From the NCBI RefSeq assembly GCF_018596335.1, contig NZ_JAHEPS010000005.1:124001-188000 (forward strand): DNA of 64,000 nucleotides, given 5' to 3'. How positions within the stretch are numbered: position 1 is the first letter of the stretch; each line of letters starts with the position of its first letter. The position numbers and the translations under genes are program-made. The notes beneath the pieces are model-generated. The model ran no database searches and was not told the DNA's origin. It worked only from the letters and a program-made list of their open reading frames with translations. The stretch is from Shewanella jiangmenensis. GTDB taxonomy: Bacteria; Pseudomonadota; Gammaproteobacteria; Enterobacterales; Shewanellaceae. This document shows, one piece after another, positions 27,761 to 36,805 of the stretch.

Positions 27761-28842
27761 GCGGCGCTCTCCCCTTCAGTCGCCACCGCTGCACTGAAAC
27801 GCTCGTTCATTTCAGGTTTGACTTCATCGCCCGGGCGCACCTTGAGAATACCGTGCACCATGATGGCTTCGCCTTCGCTCAGGCCTTCAACCACTTCGGC
27901 CCAGCCGCGCTTACGAAGTCCTATCACCACTTCACGGCGTTCGACCTTATTGTCGCTGCCAACCAGATACACATAATGGCGGTTTTGCAGTGGAATAACC
28001 GCCGCTTCCGGGATCATCAAGGCCTCACGGCTGGTTTTGATCAGGCGGATTTTCATCAACATGCCGGGCAGCAGCTTGGCATCTTTGTTGGGAATTTCAG
28101 CCCGGACCATCACGGCGCGGGTGGCCGGATTTACGCGGCTGTCGATGGAAATAACTTTGCCCTTAAACACCTGGCCCTGATAGGCCACGGCTTCGGCTTC
28201 CACCATCTTGCCGGGGTTAAGCTGGGGGATAAAACGCTCAGGTACTGCAAAATCAAGTTTTACCACCGAGATATCATCCAGGGTGGTGATGGGGGTGCTT
28301 GGGGTAACCAGCGCCCCCGGGCTTACCTGACGCAGGCCCAGACGGCCGGCAAAAGGCGCCACCAGTGTGCGGTCGGCAAGCGCAGCCTGCGCCTGCTCAA
28401 GTTCAGCGCGGCTGGTGTCGATTTGCGTTTGCAGCCGGTCACGCTCGAGGGCGGCAACGGTTTTATTGGTTACCAGGGTGCGAATACGCTCAAGCTCACG
28501 CTCGGCGTCGCCGACTTTGACCTTGGCCACCTGCACCTTAGCACGATGCTCGCTGTCCTGCAGCTGCACCAGCACGGCACCTTTGGCGACCACATCGCCG
28601 TCGTCAAAATTCATTTTGGTGACAAGCTCCGTCACCTTGGCTGTGATGGTCAGTGACTCATTGGCGCGGGTAGTGCCAAGGGCCTCGACCTCATCACGTA
28701 TGGTCTGCACGCCCGCTTTGGTCACGACCACATTGGGAATGGGCTTGACTCTTGGCCCAACAGCTGCGGATTTATCCAGCGAATACCAATACAAGACGCC
28801 TGCACCCCCTAAAAGGGCGAGGACTAGAACGATTTTTTTCAT
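27757..28842 (-). CDS. RND efflux periplasmic adaptor
   Basis: The 361-residue membrane-fusion protein connects the pump to an outer-membrane channel. It has an N-terminal hydrophobic segment (residues 3-18), a biotinyl-lipoyl half (MNFDDGDVVAKGAVLVQLQD), an alpha-hairpin with heptads (about 95-155), the second lipoyl half (APFAGRLGLRQVSPGALVTP), then beta-barrel and membrane-proximal domains (NRHYVYLVGSDNKVERREV). There is no lipobox cysteine, so it is held by its N-terminal helix or is free in the periplasm. It is the first gene of the two-gene operon; ATGA couples it to the permease. Confidence 0.92.
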   Translation of the reverse strand: MKKIVLVLALLGGAGVLYWYSLDKSAAVGPRVKPIPNVVVTKAGVQTIRDEVEALGTTRANESLTITAKVTELVTKMNFDDGDVVAKGAVLVQLQDSEHRAKVQVAKVKVGDAERELERIRTLVTNKTVAALERDRLQTQIDTSRAELEQAQAALADRTLVAPFAGRLGLRQVSPGALVTPSTPITTLDDISVVKLDFAVPERFIPQLNPGKMVEAEAVAYQGQVFKGKVISIDSRVNPATRAVMVRAEIPNKDAKLLPGMLMKIRLIKTSREALMIPEAAVIPLQNRHYVYLVGSDNKVERREVVIGLRKRGWAEVVEGLSEGEAIMVHGILKVRPGDEVKPEMNERFSAAVATEGESAA

Positions 28843-29212
28843 GTGACATCCGAACTTCAGGCTGTTTTATCGTTATCATCCGCCAACAGACGGACGCCGG
28901 GGGATCCGGTTACTGGCTAGTTTACCGACGCCCCCCACGGCTTCAACACGTTTTACTTTTCCTTACAAAATACGTTTTTACGACACATTTGGATCATTTG
29001 TACACCATACGGACTGCATGTGCGCATTTAGCGTATTTCACCGAATAACGTCCCATAACAGCGACAATACACTGCTAAAGTGACAAACCAAGGTCAGCAC
29101 CCGCTTATGCTGAAAAGCACAATGCCGAAACGCCGGAAACAAAAAAGAGGCCCAAAGGCCTCTTTTAATTTGTGTCTATTGCTGACTCTATTTCTGATCT
29201 AGAAGCTTGCTA
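28843..29212. other. Intergenic region between the RND operon and bamC
   Basis: This 370-base gap lies upstream of the adaptor gene and downstream of bamC, both on the minus strand. It should hold the efflux promoter and does contain the bamC terminator at 29143-29166. I see no coding sequence and no convincing operator palindrome for a local repressor. Confidence 0.5.
29143..29166 (-). terminator. bamC terminator
   Basis: AAAAGAGGCC and GGCCTCTTTT form a 10-bp stem with a CAAA loop. On the minus strand it is followed by a T-rich run, suiting the end of the dapA-bamC operon. Confidence 0.85.
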
Positions 29213-30310
29213 TCAGCGAACCTTGCGGTCTTCTTTCATCAGATCCGACAGGGCGCGGTAAATGGCAGCAACCTGCTCATCTTCCAGCGGCAGATCTTCT
29301 TTATCGAGGATCTTAAGTTCGCTGGTGCCATTGCCGCCATCTGTGACCTTGAGCTTGTAGGTGCCCTTGTCCAAATCGAGCTTGGCATCGCCCCACAGGG
29401 AGCTCCAGAAACCTGAATCATCGTTGTAGTTCAGGAAGTAAAGGCCCTTGCTGCTGTCCATGTCGGCAATTTCAAAGCCCATTTCCGGCAGCACAATCCG
29501 CAGACGGTTCCACACCTGATTAAAGTCACCACGGGCAAGGAAGAAGGCATCTTTTTCGGCTTCGCCATCCACCAGCTCAACACCAATACCCAGGCTTTCA
29601 CGCAGACGCTTGGCCTTGATAGCCTGCTCGCGTTTCACCGCCATGTAGGCGATTGAGCTGTTCAGCATATCGATGGTGTAGCGGCGCTTGTCTTCGTTGG
29701 TCAGCTGACGGTTCAAATCATCGCCGTCATAGTTTTCCTGATGCTCAAGCAGATTGATAATCACAGCACCGGTACGGCCGTGCGGACGCACTTCAACCTG
29801 AAACTGATAACGCTGCTTGAGGGTCAGCACCTTGTCAGCGCCCCACAGGCTTGTATCGAGCACTTCTTCGGTTTCAATCCAACCGGTTTCTATGCTGCCC
29901 TGGGCGTAATCTTCACGCAGGATCTCGACATTGCGACCGGCCAGGTATTCTTTCAGCAAGCCGTAAATTTCTTGCTTGAGATCCAGACTGTTGTCGAACG
30001 ACTCTACAATCACCTTGATGTTGTCAGAGCCTTCTTCAACCCGGGTGCCTTCAGCCATTGGCAGCACCTGCAGCGGCGGGCGAATATCCAGCTCCTTGCC
30101 CACCATAGCCGAATTGGCCTTGGTGCCGATTGGCGGAATATCGTACTCACGATTGTAGTTAGGTGCCTTGAGCCCGGCGGGGATTTTCAGCTCGGCCTGG
30201 GATTCGGCATTCACGTATTCGTCTGAACCGCTTGCCTGACGACGTTCCATCGGCGAGCTGCAACCAGCCGCCAGTGCAACCAGTACAATCGGGGTAATTT
30301 GCTTTAACAT
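29213..30310 (-). CDS. bamC: Outer membrane protein assembly lipoprotein BamC
   Basis: BamC (NlpB) is a lipoprotein partner of the BamA beta-barrel insertion machine. The 365-residue precursor has a signal peptide with lipobox LAAGC, then a flexible N-terminal stretch (YNREYDIPPIG) that in the E. coli complex contacts BamD. Two helix-grip domains follow (FDNSLDLKQEIYGLL... and GDFNQVWNRLRIVLPEMGFEIADMDSSKG). ATG 30310 is used; a TTG three bases earlier is also possible, with GGAGGT upstream of both. It follows dapA with only a few bases between, the same gene pair as in E. coli. Confidence 0.92.
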   Translation of the reverse strand: MLKQITPIVLVALAAGCSSPMERRQASGSDEYVNAESQAELKIPAGLKAPNYNREYDIPPIGTKANSAMVGKELDIRPPLQVLPMAEGTRVEEGSDNIKVIVESFDNSLDLKQEIYGLLKEYLAGRNVEILREDYAQGSIETGWIETEEVLDTSLWGADKVLTLKQRYQFQVEVRPHGRTGAVIINLLEHQENYDGDDLNRQLTNEDKRRYTIDMLNSSIAYMAVKREQAIKAKRLRESLGIGVELVDGEAEKDAFFLARGDFNQVWNRLRIVLPEMGFEIADMDSSKGLYFLNYNDDSGFWSSLWGDAKLDLDKGTYKLKVTDGGNGTSELKILDKEDLPLEDEQVAAIYRALSDLMKEDRKVR

Positions 30311-30316
30311 CAAACC

Positions 30317-31198
30317 TTAGACCTCCAGTCCGGCTTTATTCATGGCTTCCAGCAGTAGACCATGGCAGGACTCGGAAAGTTCAGTCAATGGCAAACGAAT
30401 GTAGCCTTCTTTAATGAGTCCCATGCGATGGGCAGCCCACTTCACAGGGATAGGGTTGGCTTCGCAAAAGAGCGTGCTGTAAAGGCCACGCATCGGCTCA
30501 TCGGCCGCAAGGGAACCCTGCAGATCGCCGCCAAGCGCCAGTGCGCACATTTTCTTGAATTGTGCCGGAACTATGTTGTTGGCAACGGAAATGACCCCGT
30601 TACCACCGGCGAGCAGAAATTCCCGCGCAGTGGCGTCATCGCCGCTGTAGAGCAGAAAATCATTTCCGCACAGCTCACGCAGACGCGCTACCCGGCTGAC
30701 ATCGCCTGTGGCTTCCTTGATACCGATGATGTTGGCCACATCACACAGCTCAGCCACGGTTTCAGGCTTCATGTCGACCGCAGTGCGGCCCGGCACGTTG
30801 TACAGAATTTGCGGCACCTCGGTAGCAGCAGCCACCGCTTTATAGTGAGCAATCAAACCTTTGGGAGTAGGTTTGTTGTAGTAAGGCGTTACGCCCAGCA
30901 TAGCGGCTACGCCGGTGCGGGACAGGGCTTCAGTCAGCTCAATCGCTTCGGAAGTGGCATTGGCACCATTACCGCCGATAATCGGAATACGCCCTTTGGC
31001 GAACTCCACCGTTGCCGCCACCACACTGATATGTTCTTTCATTGGCAGAGTGGCCGACTCGCCTGTGGTCCCCACGGCCACAATGGCATCGGTGCCATTG
31101 GCGATATGAAATTCGACCAAACTCTCAAGACTTGCAAAATCCACTGAGCCATCACTGTTCATGGGCGTGATTAAGGCTACGATGCTTCCGTTTATCAT
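30317..31198 (-). CDS. dapA: 4-hydroxy-tetrahydrodipicolinate synthase
   Basis: DapA condenses pyruvate with aspartate semialdehyde, the first committed step to lysine and meso-diaminopimelate. The 293-residue protein aligns end to end with the E. coli enzyme. It keeps [33 protein letters not shown] (with the catalytic Tyr) and the Schiff-base lysine Lys161 in IIGIKEATG. The cell wall link to the neighbouring ddl and lytic transglycosylase genes is only functional, not operonic. It is divergent from gcvR, as in E. coli, and co-transcribed with bamC. Confidence 0.96.
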   Translation of the reverse strand: MINGSIVALITPMNSDGSVDFASLESLVEFHIANGTDAIVAVGTTGESATLPMKEHISVVAATVEFAKGRIPIIGGNGANATSEAIELTEALSRTGVAAMLGVTPYYNKPTPKGLIAHYKAVAAATEVPQILYNVPGRTAVDMKPETVAELCDVANIIGIKEATGDVSRVARLRELCGNDFLLYSGDDATAREFLLAGGNGVISVANNIVPAQFKKMCALALGGDLQGSLAADEPMRGLYSTLFCEANPIPVKWAAHRMGLIKEGYIRLPLTELSESCHGLLLEAMNKAGLEV

Positions 31199-31370
31199 CT
31201 GACTTCCCCGAGGTTGCAGGATTCGCTATGGTACTGAGGCCTATGGCGATTGACAAGCCATTTACAGGGGTCTCAAAAGGATTTGTTTGTGGTAGCATTG
31301 GCGCGCGTCAAAACCGCTGCCGATGTGGTTAAAAAGACGCCATGACAACGACACAAAAAGAGGAACCTAC

Positions 31371-31898
31371 ATGACCAATTACCTGGTCGTCACCGCCATG
31401 GGATCCGATCGTCCCGGTATCGTCAGCAAAGTAGCCAGACTTGCCAGCGATTGCGATTGCGACATAGTTGACAGCCGCATGGCATTATTCGGCAATGAAT
31501 TTACCCTGATCATGATGTTGTCCGGCTCCTGGGCCGCCATTACCAAACTCGAGAGCGCCCTGCCGCCGTTATCGGTGGAGATGGAGCTGCTGACCGTGAT
31601 GAAGCGCACCTCGCGCCACACCCCGCAAAATTATGTCTCGCGCATCGAAGTCGACTTCCACGGCAAAGATCAGCGCGGCACCATGAAACGCATCACCCAG
31701 TTTCTGGCCGACCGCTCGCTGGATTTGGCCGCGGTGCGCTCCAATGCCGAAGAGAAAGATGGCGGCGAGCCTATCCAGCATGTGTATCTAGCTATCAATA
31801 TTCCGGAAAAAGTTGATCTGGATAAGCTTGAGCAGAGTATCCGTGAACTGTCCGGCGAAATGTCTCTGGAATGCCATATCAAGCGCATGCAAAGCTGA
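31371..31898 (+). CDS. gcvR: Glycine cleavage system regulator GcvR
   Basis: GcvR is an ACT-domain protein that in E. coli binds the activator GcvA and blocks expression of the glycine cleavage genes when glycine is scarce. The 175-residue protein has two ACT domains: residues about 3-75 (YLVVTAMGSDRPGIVSKVARLASDCDCDIVDSRMALFG) and about 90-170 (IEVDFHGKDQRGTMKRITQFLADR). ATG 31371 has an AGAGGAA site. A 16-residue in-frame extension begins without one. Position upstream of bcp and divergent from dapA matches E. coli. Confidence 0.9.
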   Translation: MTNYLVVTAMGSDRPGIVSKVARLASDCDCDIVDSRMALFGNEFTLIMMLSGSWAAITKLESALPPLSVEMELLTVMKRTSRHTPQNYVSRIEVDFHGKDQRGTMKRITQFLADRSLDLAAVRSNAEEKDGGEPIQHVYLAINIPEKVDLDKLEQSIRELSGEMSLECHIKRMQS

Positions 31899-32038
31899 CA
31901 CGCGCGTACAGCCGCAGACGGCAAGATGTTCAGGCTTGTTAGGCTGATTCAATCTGCAGGCTCGGTATATAGACATGGCCGTCTGACTTCGCCCAGTCAA
32001 ACCGCAACAGTGCTCCGTTAAGGATGGAAGGAACAGTA

Positions 32039-32500
32039 ATGAATACCTTGAAAGTTGGCGATAGCGCCCCACTCTTTACCCTCCCCAATCAACAGGGTGA
32101 GCAGGTTTCCCTCGCCGATGCGCTCAAATCCGGCCCCGTGCTGGTGTACTTTTATCCCAAGGCGCTGACTCCGGGCTGTACCGATCAGGCCTGTGGCCTT
32201 CGCGACAGCAAAGCTGCGCTCGATGCCAAGGGTGTGACAGTGTTTGGGATCAGCCCCGACCCTGTGGCCAAGCTTAAAAAGTTTGAAGAAAAGCACGGGC
32301 TTAATTTCCAGCTGCTGTCGGATGAAGACCATGCCGTTGCCGACGCCTTTGGTGTGTGGGGCGAAAAGAAGTTTATGGGTAAGGTGTATGACGGCATACA
32401 TCGCCTGAGCTTTATCATAGGCACAGATGGCAAGGTGGCCGAGGTACTGACCAAGTTCAAGACCAAGACCCACCATGAAACTGTGCTTGAGCTGCTGTAA
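32039..32500 (+). CDS. bcp: Thioredoxin-dependent thiol peroxidase Bcp
   Basis: Bcp is an atypical 2-Cys peroxiredoxin reducing hydrogen peroxide and lipid hydroperoxides using thioredoxin. The 153-residue protein has the peroxidatic Cys47 in TPGCTDQACGLRD and a candidate resolving cysteine at 52, the spacing seen in E. coli Bcp. A GGAAGGAA ribosome site precedes the ATG. It lies 140 bases after gcvR and may share its transcript. Its 3' side is followed by several tandem repeat arrays and a strong terminator. Confidence 0.95.
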   Translation: MNTLKVGDSAPLFTLPNQQGEQVSLADALKSGPVLVYFYPKALTPGCTDQACGLRDSKAALDAKGVTVFGISPDPVAKLKKFEEKHGLNFQLLSDEDHAVADAFGVWGEKKFMGKVYDGIHRLSFIIGTDGKVAEVLTKFKTKTHHETVLELL

Positions 32501-32519
32501 CCCTGCTTGCGCTGCGGCT

Positions 32520-32563
32520 TGAACTTCAGTTGAACTCAAACTGAACTCAAACTGAGCTCAAAC
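32520..32563. repeat. 11-bp tandem repeat after bcp
   Basis: Four 11-bp units (TGAACTTCAGT, TGAACTCAAAC twice, TGAGCTCAAAC) lie between the bcp stop and its terminator, starting 20 bases after the stop. Confidence 0.8.
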
Positions 32564-32571
32564 AAAAGAAG

Positions 32572-32596
32572 AAAAGGCCCGAACGGGCCTTTTTTA
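32572..32596 (+). terminator. bcp terminator
   Basis: AAAAGGCCC and GGGCCTTTT enclose a GAAC loop, and the T-run extends to six. It sits about 70 bases after the bcp stop. Confidence 0.88.
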
Positions 32597-32599
32597 TTA

Positions 32600-32666
32600 C
32601 TGGGTTTAATGCTGGGTTTATTACTGCATCAGAAGCAGTGCATCTGAGACACTGCATCTGAGACGA
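32600..32666. repeat. 12-bp and 14-bp tandem duplications
   Basis: Two 12-bp units (CTGGGTTTAATG, CTGGGTTTATTA) are followed by three 14-bp units (TGCATCAGAAGCAG, TGCATCTGAGACAC, TGCATCTGAGACGA). They occupy the convergent bcp/perM gap, which has no gene and is almost entirely repeats. Confidence 0.72.
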
Positions 32667-32720
32667 GAGCGCAGCAGCGTTACTTATCGCGCAAAGCTCA
32701 GCTATCGCTTAACCCAGTCT

Positions 32721-32820
32721 CCGTTAACAAGAGCCCAGTTAACAAGAGCCCAGTTAACAAGAGCTCAGTTCACAGGAGCTCAGTTAATCAGCTTTCAGTT
32801 AACAAGAGCTCAGTTAATGG
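32721..32820. repeat. 15-bp tandem repeat spanning the perM-like stop
   Basis: Six 15-bp units of consensus CAGTTAACAAGAGCY plus a partial seventh run into the last codons of the minus-strand perM-like gene. Read on that strand, each unit ends in AAC followed by TGA or TGG, copying the gene's own final Asn and stop codon in the same frame. Three successive in-frame TGA codons result. Confidence 0.88.
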
Positions 32821-33919
32821 CGCCATCACTTAACGCTTTTTGCTCTGCGCCGCCCGGTGTTTCAGCGACCTCATTGCCTGGCCAGGCATTAATCACCGCC
32901 TTAACCAGGGATGCCAGCGGAATGGCAAAGAACACGCCCCAAAAACCCCACAGACCGCCAAACACCAGCACAGCCGCGATGATAATCACCGGATGCAAAT
33001 CCACTGCGTCGGAGAACAAAATTGGCACCAGCACGTTGCCATCAAGCGCCTGAATGATGCCATAGCCAAGCATCAGGTAACCAAACTCTGCCGAAAAGCC
33101 CCATTGGAAGAAACCGACCAGTGCAATCGGCAAGGTGACCAGGGTCGCGCCAACATAGGGAATAAGCACCGAAAAGCCGGTCAATACCCCAAGCAGCGCT
33201 GAGTATCTCAGCCCCATAAAGGCAAAGAACACGTAACTCACGGCGCCGACAATCACAATTTCAATCACCTTGCCGCGAATGTAGTTAAAGATCTGCTGGT
33301 TCATCTCGCCCCACACTTTACGCGCCAACTGGCGATTGGTGGGGAAAAAGCGTTTGCTGCCGCGAATAAGCTCGTCTTTATCTTTCAAAAAGAAAAACAC
33401 CAGCAGCGGCACCAGAATGGCGTACACCATCAGCACCAACAAAGAAGCCGAAAAGCCTAAAATCTGTTTGCCGATATCAAGAAGATGCTGAGTATCGAGC
33501 AGGCGCTTAAGCTCGGCTTCCATCGCCTTGACCTGATCGACACTGACAAACTGCGGGTATTGGCGGGTCAAATCTTCAAGGTACACCAGCCCTTTGTCGA
33601 GCATGGTCGGCAGCTCAGTCAGCAGCGCAACCGCCTGTTTCCAGATACTCGGGAGCAGGCCAAATATCATTAACAGCATCAGCCCGGCAAACAACACCAG
33701 CATCAGCGACGCGCCCGTGGTGCGGTTAATGCCGATGCGGCACATCTGCGCCACCGGCCATTCAAGCAAAAACGCCAGCACCAGCGCCACCAGCAGCGGA
33801 GCAAGCAAACCGCCACCAAAATAGATAAGTGCCCAGAGACTGGCGAGAATGAGCAGCAGGGTTACCGCTTGGGGATCGCTGAACTTTTCTTTGTACCAGC
33901 GGCTAACGACTTCGAGCAT
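32810..33919 (-). CDS. perM: AI-2E family transporter, PerM-like
   Basis: The 369-residue protein belongs to the AI-2E transporter (UPF0118) family, which includes E. coli PerM/YfgO. Members have been linked to autoinducer-2 export or ion/proton exchange; the substrate here is not known. It has about eight hydrophobic segments: two N-terminal pairs, a soluble loop at about 90-150, and the family pattern PYVGATLVTLPIALVGF with EFGYLMLGYGIIQALDGNVLVP. The neighbours tusA-like, bepA, arsC-like and hda reproduce the E. coli perM-bepA-yfgD-hda cluster, supporting the PerM label. Its last codons and stop belong to a 15-bp repeat. Confidence 0.86.
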   Translation of the reverse strand: MLEVVSRWYKEKFSDPQAVTLLLILASLWALIYFGGGLLAPLLVALVLAFLLEWPVAQMCRIGINRTTGASLMLVLFAGLMLLMIFGLLPSIWKQAVALLTELPTMLDKGLVYLEDLTRQYPQFVSVDQVKAMEAELKRLLDTQHLLDIGKQILGFSASLLVLMVYAILVPLLVFFFLKDKDELIRGSKRFFPTNRQLARKVWGEMNQQIFNYIRGKVIEIVIVGAVSYVFFAFMGLRYSALLGVLTGFSVLIPYVGATLVTLPIALVGFFQWGFSAEFGYLMLGYGIIQALDGNVLVPILFSDAVDLHPVIIIAAVLVFGGLWGFWGVFFAIPLASLVKAVINAWPGNEVAETPGGAEQKALSDGAIN

Positions 33920-33987
33920 GGCCTCTCCCTGATGGAAAACACGAACATGAATGGCACAGATACCGGCTGAGCGGGAGCTATGCCCCT

Positions 33988-34203
33988 TCAGCGGCTGATC
34001 CTGAGCCTGAGAACCTTGGGCTCATCCTGAACTTTTTGAACCTGATATCCCTGTTTTTCAACAAAGGCGTGAACATCCCGCCGTGATGCGCTGTCTAACA
34101 AGGCAACTTCGAGGGTTTCGCCCACAGGCAATTTTTTGAGTGCCAGCTTAACCTGAACCAGGGGAACAGGACAGCGAAACGCCGTTAAATCGATAAAAAT
34201 CAT
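33988..34203 (-). CDS. TusA/SirA-family sulfur carrier-like protein
   Basis: The 71-residue protein is a TusA-fold sulfur carrier. The persulfide-forming cysteine is Cys11 in FRCPVPLVQVKLALKKL, the CPxP signature of TusA/YeeD proteins. TusA itself relays sulfur to tRNA 2-thiouridine synthesis; this short member next to bepA could serve another acceptor. It lies between the perM-like gene (same strand, 68 bases away) and bepA (divergent). It may form a small operon with the perM-like gene. Confidence 0.85.
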   Translation of the reverse strand: MIFIDLTAFRCPVPLVQVKLALKKLPVGETLEVALLDSASRRDVHAFVEKQGYQVQKVQDEPKVLRLRISR

Positions 34204-34315
34204 AATGAACTTGCCTAAGCCAAACCGGGGCTATTATCCTTGCTTGCACGCCAAAGCTCAAGCGACGCCCAAGCGGCATGGCATTAACACAGGAACTGAT
34301 ATCCTTTTGCGTAAC

Positions 34316-35776
34316 ATGACTCTTTCACGCCTGACCAAAACCCTTAAAGCAGCAGGACTTTCCATTCTTTTTACCCTGCCTGCCGCCCACAGTTTTGCCA
34401 ATAATGACCTGCCAGATCTGGGCACAGCTGCGGTCAACACCTTCAGTCTCGAGAAGGAAATGATTTACGGCGATGCCTATATGCGGGTCATCCGCTCTTC
34501 GGCGCCGCTGTTAAACGACCCTGTACTCAGCCAGTATGTGACCGAGCTTGGCAATAAACTGGTGGCCAACGCCACCGGCGTTAAGACTCCGTTTTACTTC
34601 TTTTTGCTGCGTAACGATGAAATCAACGCCTTTGCGTTTTTCGGCGGCCACGTCGGGGTGCACACCGGGCTCTTTTTAAACGCCGATACCGAAAGTGAAA
34701 TAGCCTCGGTGCTGGCGCACGAAGTGACCCACGTGACCCAGCGTCACCTCGCCCGCTCACTCGAAGCGCAGCAAAAGTCCGGCCCCGCCACCATGGCAGG
34801 CCTGCTTGGCGCAATTTTGCTGACCATCGCCGCGCCCCAGGCCGGTATGGCGGCGCTTGCGACCACCCAGGCGCTGGCAACTCAGTCCAAAATCAACTAC
34901 ACCCGCCAGCATGAAAAAGAAGCGGACCGCATCGGCATGCAAATTCTGGTGGACGCAGGCTTTGATCCCAATGGCGCGGCGGATTTCTTTGGCAAGATTG
35001 CCGGCCGTTACCGCTTTACTTCCAAGCCGCCGCAAATGCTCCTGACTCACCCGCTGCCGGAGTCGCGGATCAGCGAAGCGCGTAACCGCGCCGCCCAATA
35101 CCCGCACAAATACATTGCCGACAGCCTGAACTTCCATCTTGCCAAGGCGCGTATCCAGGTCCGTTTTTCAAGCTACAGCGAAGAAGCGGCACTAGGGCTT
35201 TTTGACAAGCAGCTCGCCCGCCATGCTTACGCCTTTGAAAGCGCGGCACTTTACGGCAAAGCGCTGGCGCTGTTTCGCTTGAAGCGCTTCGATGAGGCAG
35301 AGTCCATCATCGACAAGCTGCTGACGCGGGATGATAACAACCTGTTTTACCTCGACACCAAGACCGACTTGCTTGCCGAGCGCAGAGATTACGACAGCGC
35401 AATAACGCTTTTGGAAGCCAAACGCAAACTCAAGCCTACCTCGCAGGTGATAAACGCAAACCTGGCCCACATCTATATCGAGGCCGGCAAGTCAGACAAA
35501 GCTATTCCGCTGCTTGAAGACATGATTTTCCTTGATAAGCAAAATCCACTGCCCTACCAGCTGATGACTGAGGCGTATCGCAAACAGGGCAACAAGGCGC
35601 TTGAGCACTTCGCCACCGCCGAAAGCATGGCCCTTGGTGCCGATTACAAGGGCGCTGTGGATCAGCTTAACTTTGCCTACCGCTTTACCAAGGATGATGC
35701 ACTGCAACTGGCACGGATCGAGGCCCGCATCCGCCAGTTCAAAGATGCCGACAAGGCGCTGGAAGAGCTCAAGTAA
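34316..35776 (+). CDS. bepA: Periplasmic M48 metalloprotease/chaperone BepA
   Basis: BepA (YfgC) is a periplasmic zinc protease and chaperone that helps assemble LptD and degrades stalled outer-membrane proteins. The 486-residue precursor has a signal peptide ending AAHSFA, the zinc site HEVTH (135-139) with the downstream HEKEADRIG glutamate ligand, and a C-terminal TPR region (from about residue 290). E. coli BepA is 487 residues. ATG 34316 is chosen because the signal peptide starts there; an upstream in-frame extension lacks a ribosome site. A strong terminator follows. Confidence 0.94.
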   Translation: MTLSRLTKTLKAAGLSILFTLPAAHSFANNDLPDLGTAAVNTFSLEKEMIYGDAYMRVIRSSAPLLNDPVLSQYVTELGNKLVANATGVKTPFYFFLLRNDEINAFAFFGGHVGVHTGLFLNADTESEIASVLAHEVTHVTQRHLARSLEAQQKSGPATMAGLLGAILLTIAAPQAGMAALATTQALATQSKINYTRQHEKEADRIGMQILVDAGFDPNGAADFFGKIAGRYRFTSKPPQMLLTHPLPESRISEARNRAAQYPHKYIADSLNFHLAKARIQVRFSSYSEEAALGLFDKQLARHAYAFESAALYGKALALFRLKRFDEAESIIDKLLTRDDNNLFYLDTKTDLLAERRDYDSAITLLEAKRKLKPTSQVINANLAHIYIEAGKSDKAIPLLEDMIFLDKQNPLPYQLMTEAYRKQGNKALEHFATAESMALGADYKGAVDQLNFAYRFTKDDALQLARIEARIRQFKDADKALEELK

Positions 35777-35807
35777 TCCGCCGCCGCAATGCCTATAAAC
35801 TGAAATA

Positions 35808-35838
35808 GGCCCCGCACTGACGGGGCCGTTTTTTTTTG
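35808..35838 (+). terminator. bepA terminator
   Basis: GGCCCCG and CGGGGCC pair around CACTGA, followed by G and about ten T residues. Confidence 0.92.
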
Positions 35839-35881
35839 CTATCATCGGCGGCAAATTTTGACCCCAGTCACAGGTTACCCC

Positions 35882-36232
35882 ATGACCCAAGCTGTCATTC
35901 TGCATAATCCCCGCTGCTCAAAGAGCCGCGAAACCCTCGCGCTGCTGACCGATAAAGGCGTTGATGTTAACGTGGTTGAATACCTTAAAGACACGCCGGA
36001 CACAGCTGAAATCAAGCGCATTCTGTCGCTCCTTGGCATCAGCGCCCGTGAGCTGATGCGCACCAAGGAAGAGGAATACAAGGCCCTTGGCCTTGATAAT
36101 CCATCGCTTGACGAAGATGCGCTCATCGCAGCCATGGTTGCGACCCCTAAGCTGATTGAGCGCCCGATAGTGCTTGCCAATGGCAAAGCCGCCATCGGTC
36201 GTCCACCGGTTAACGTACTTGAGATCCTCTGA
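35882..36232 (+). CDS. ArsC-like reductase (YfgD)
   Basis: The 116-residue protein is of the glutathione/glutaredoxin-type arsenate reductase family, with the active cysteine at Cys12 in HNPRCSKSRETL. The family pattern RTKEEEYKALGL and C-terminal IERPIVLANGKAAIGRPP are kept. It is the E. coli YfgD counterpart by both sequence and position beside bepA. No ars operon is nearby, so arsenate reduction is unproven and a general redox role is equally likely. ATG 35882 is preferred over an upstream in-frame start. The DUF2069 gene begins eight bases after the stop. Confidence 0.9.
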   Translation: MTQAVILHNPRCSKSRETLALLTDKGVDVNVVEYLKDTPDTAEIKRILSLLGISARELMRTKEEEYKALGLDNPSLDEDALIAAMVATPKLIERPIVLANGKAAIGRPPVNVLEIL

Positions 36233-36240
36233 GGTAGATT

Positions 36241-36633
36241 GTGCTTTCCAATACCGCGTTACTGCTTCAAATTAACCGCGCCGGTTACCTCGCGCTGCTG
36301 TTTGTGATGGGCTACTGGTTCCTGTTTGGACCAAACAGCCAGGAATACAGCCTGGTGTTTAACCTTTTGTGGCTGGTGCCGTTAATGCTGCCGCTGCCGG
36401 GGCTACTCAAGGGCAATCCTTACACCCACGCCTGGGCAAGCTTTGTGCTGTGTTTGTATCTGCTGCACGCACTGACGCTGGTGTATATTGCCGGCGACTG
36501 GCTCTGGTTTGCGCTGCTGGAGCTTGGGCTGCTAGCACTGCTTTCGGTCACCTTCCCGTTTTATGCCCGCCACCGCGGCCGTGAACTCGGCCTTGGACTT
36601 AAGAAAAAGTCCAAGGAGAAAGACGGCGAATAA
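36241..36633 (+). CDS. DUF2069 inner-membrane protein
   Basis: The 130-residue protein has four hydrophobic segments (about residues 10-30, 36-58, 66-88, 92-112) and a short, strongly basic tail ending KKKSKEKDGE, expected to be cytoplasmic. It belongs to the DUF2069 family of gammaproteobacterial membrane proteins, whose function is unknown. It starts with GTG eight bases after the arsC-like gene, preceded by GAGGT, so it is co-translated with it. A strong terminator follows. Confidence 0.85.
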   Translation: MLSNTALLLQINRAGYLALLFVMGYWFLFGPNSQEYSLVFNLLWLVPLMLPLPGLLKGNPYTHAWASFVLCLYLLHALTLVYIAGDWLWFALLELGLLALLSVTFPFYARHRGRELGLGLKKKSKEKDGE

Positions 36634-36648
36634 GCCGTTTTGGGGTAT

Positions 36649-36679
36649 AAAAAAGCGCGGCCAGGAGCCGCGCTTTTTT
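36649..36679. terminator. Terminator after DUF2069 gene
   Basis: A GCGCGGC/GCCGCGC stem with a CAGGA loop is flanked by six A and six T residues, so it could act in both directions. The minus-strand hda ends about 125 bases away. Confidence 0.9.
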
Positions 36680-36805
36680 GTGAGCTAAATTCATCGAAAT
36701 ATCGCTTTAACTACTGAAAACAGAATTAACTCATTTTATTCAGTAACTTATATATCTATAATTTTCATTCGCTCGCGACAGCTACAACCTCAATTACAGG
36801 CGCAA

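Noticed and set aside
32721..32820. CRISPR array
   Set aside because: Units are directly adjacent with no unique spacers, are only 15 bp and there are no cas genes.
35882..36232. Arsenic resistance locus
   Set aside because: Only an ArsC-like reductase is present, in the conserved bepA neighbourhood; there is no arsR, arsB or acr3.
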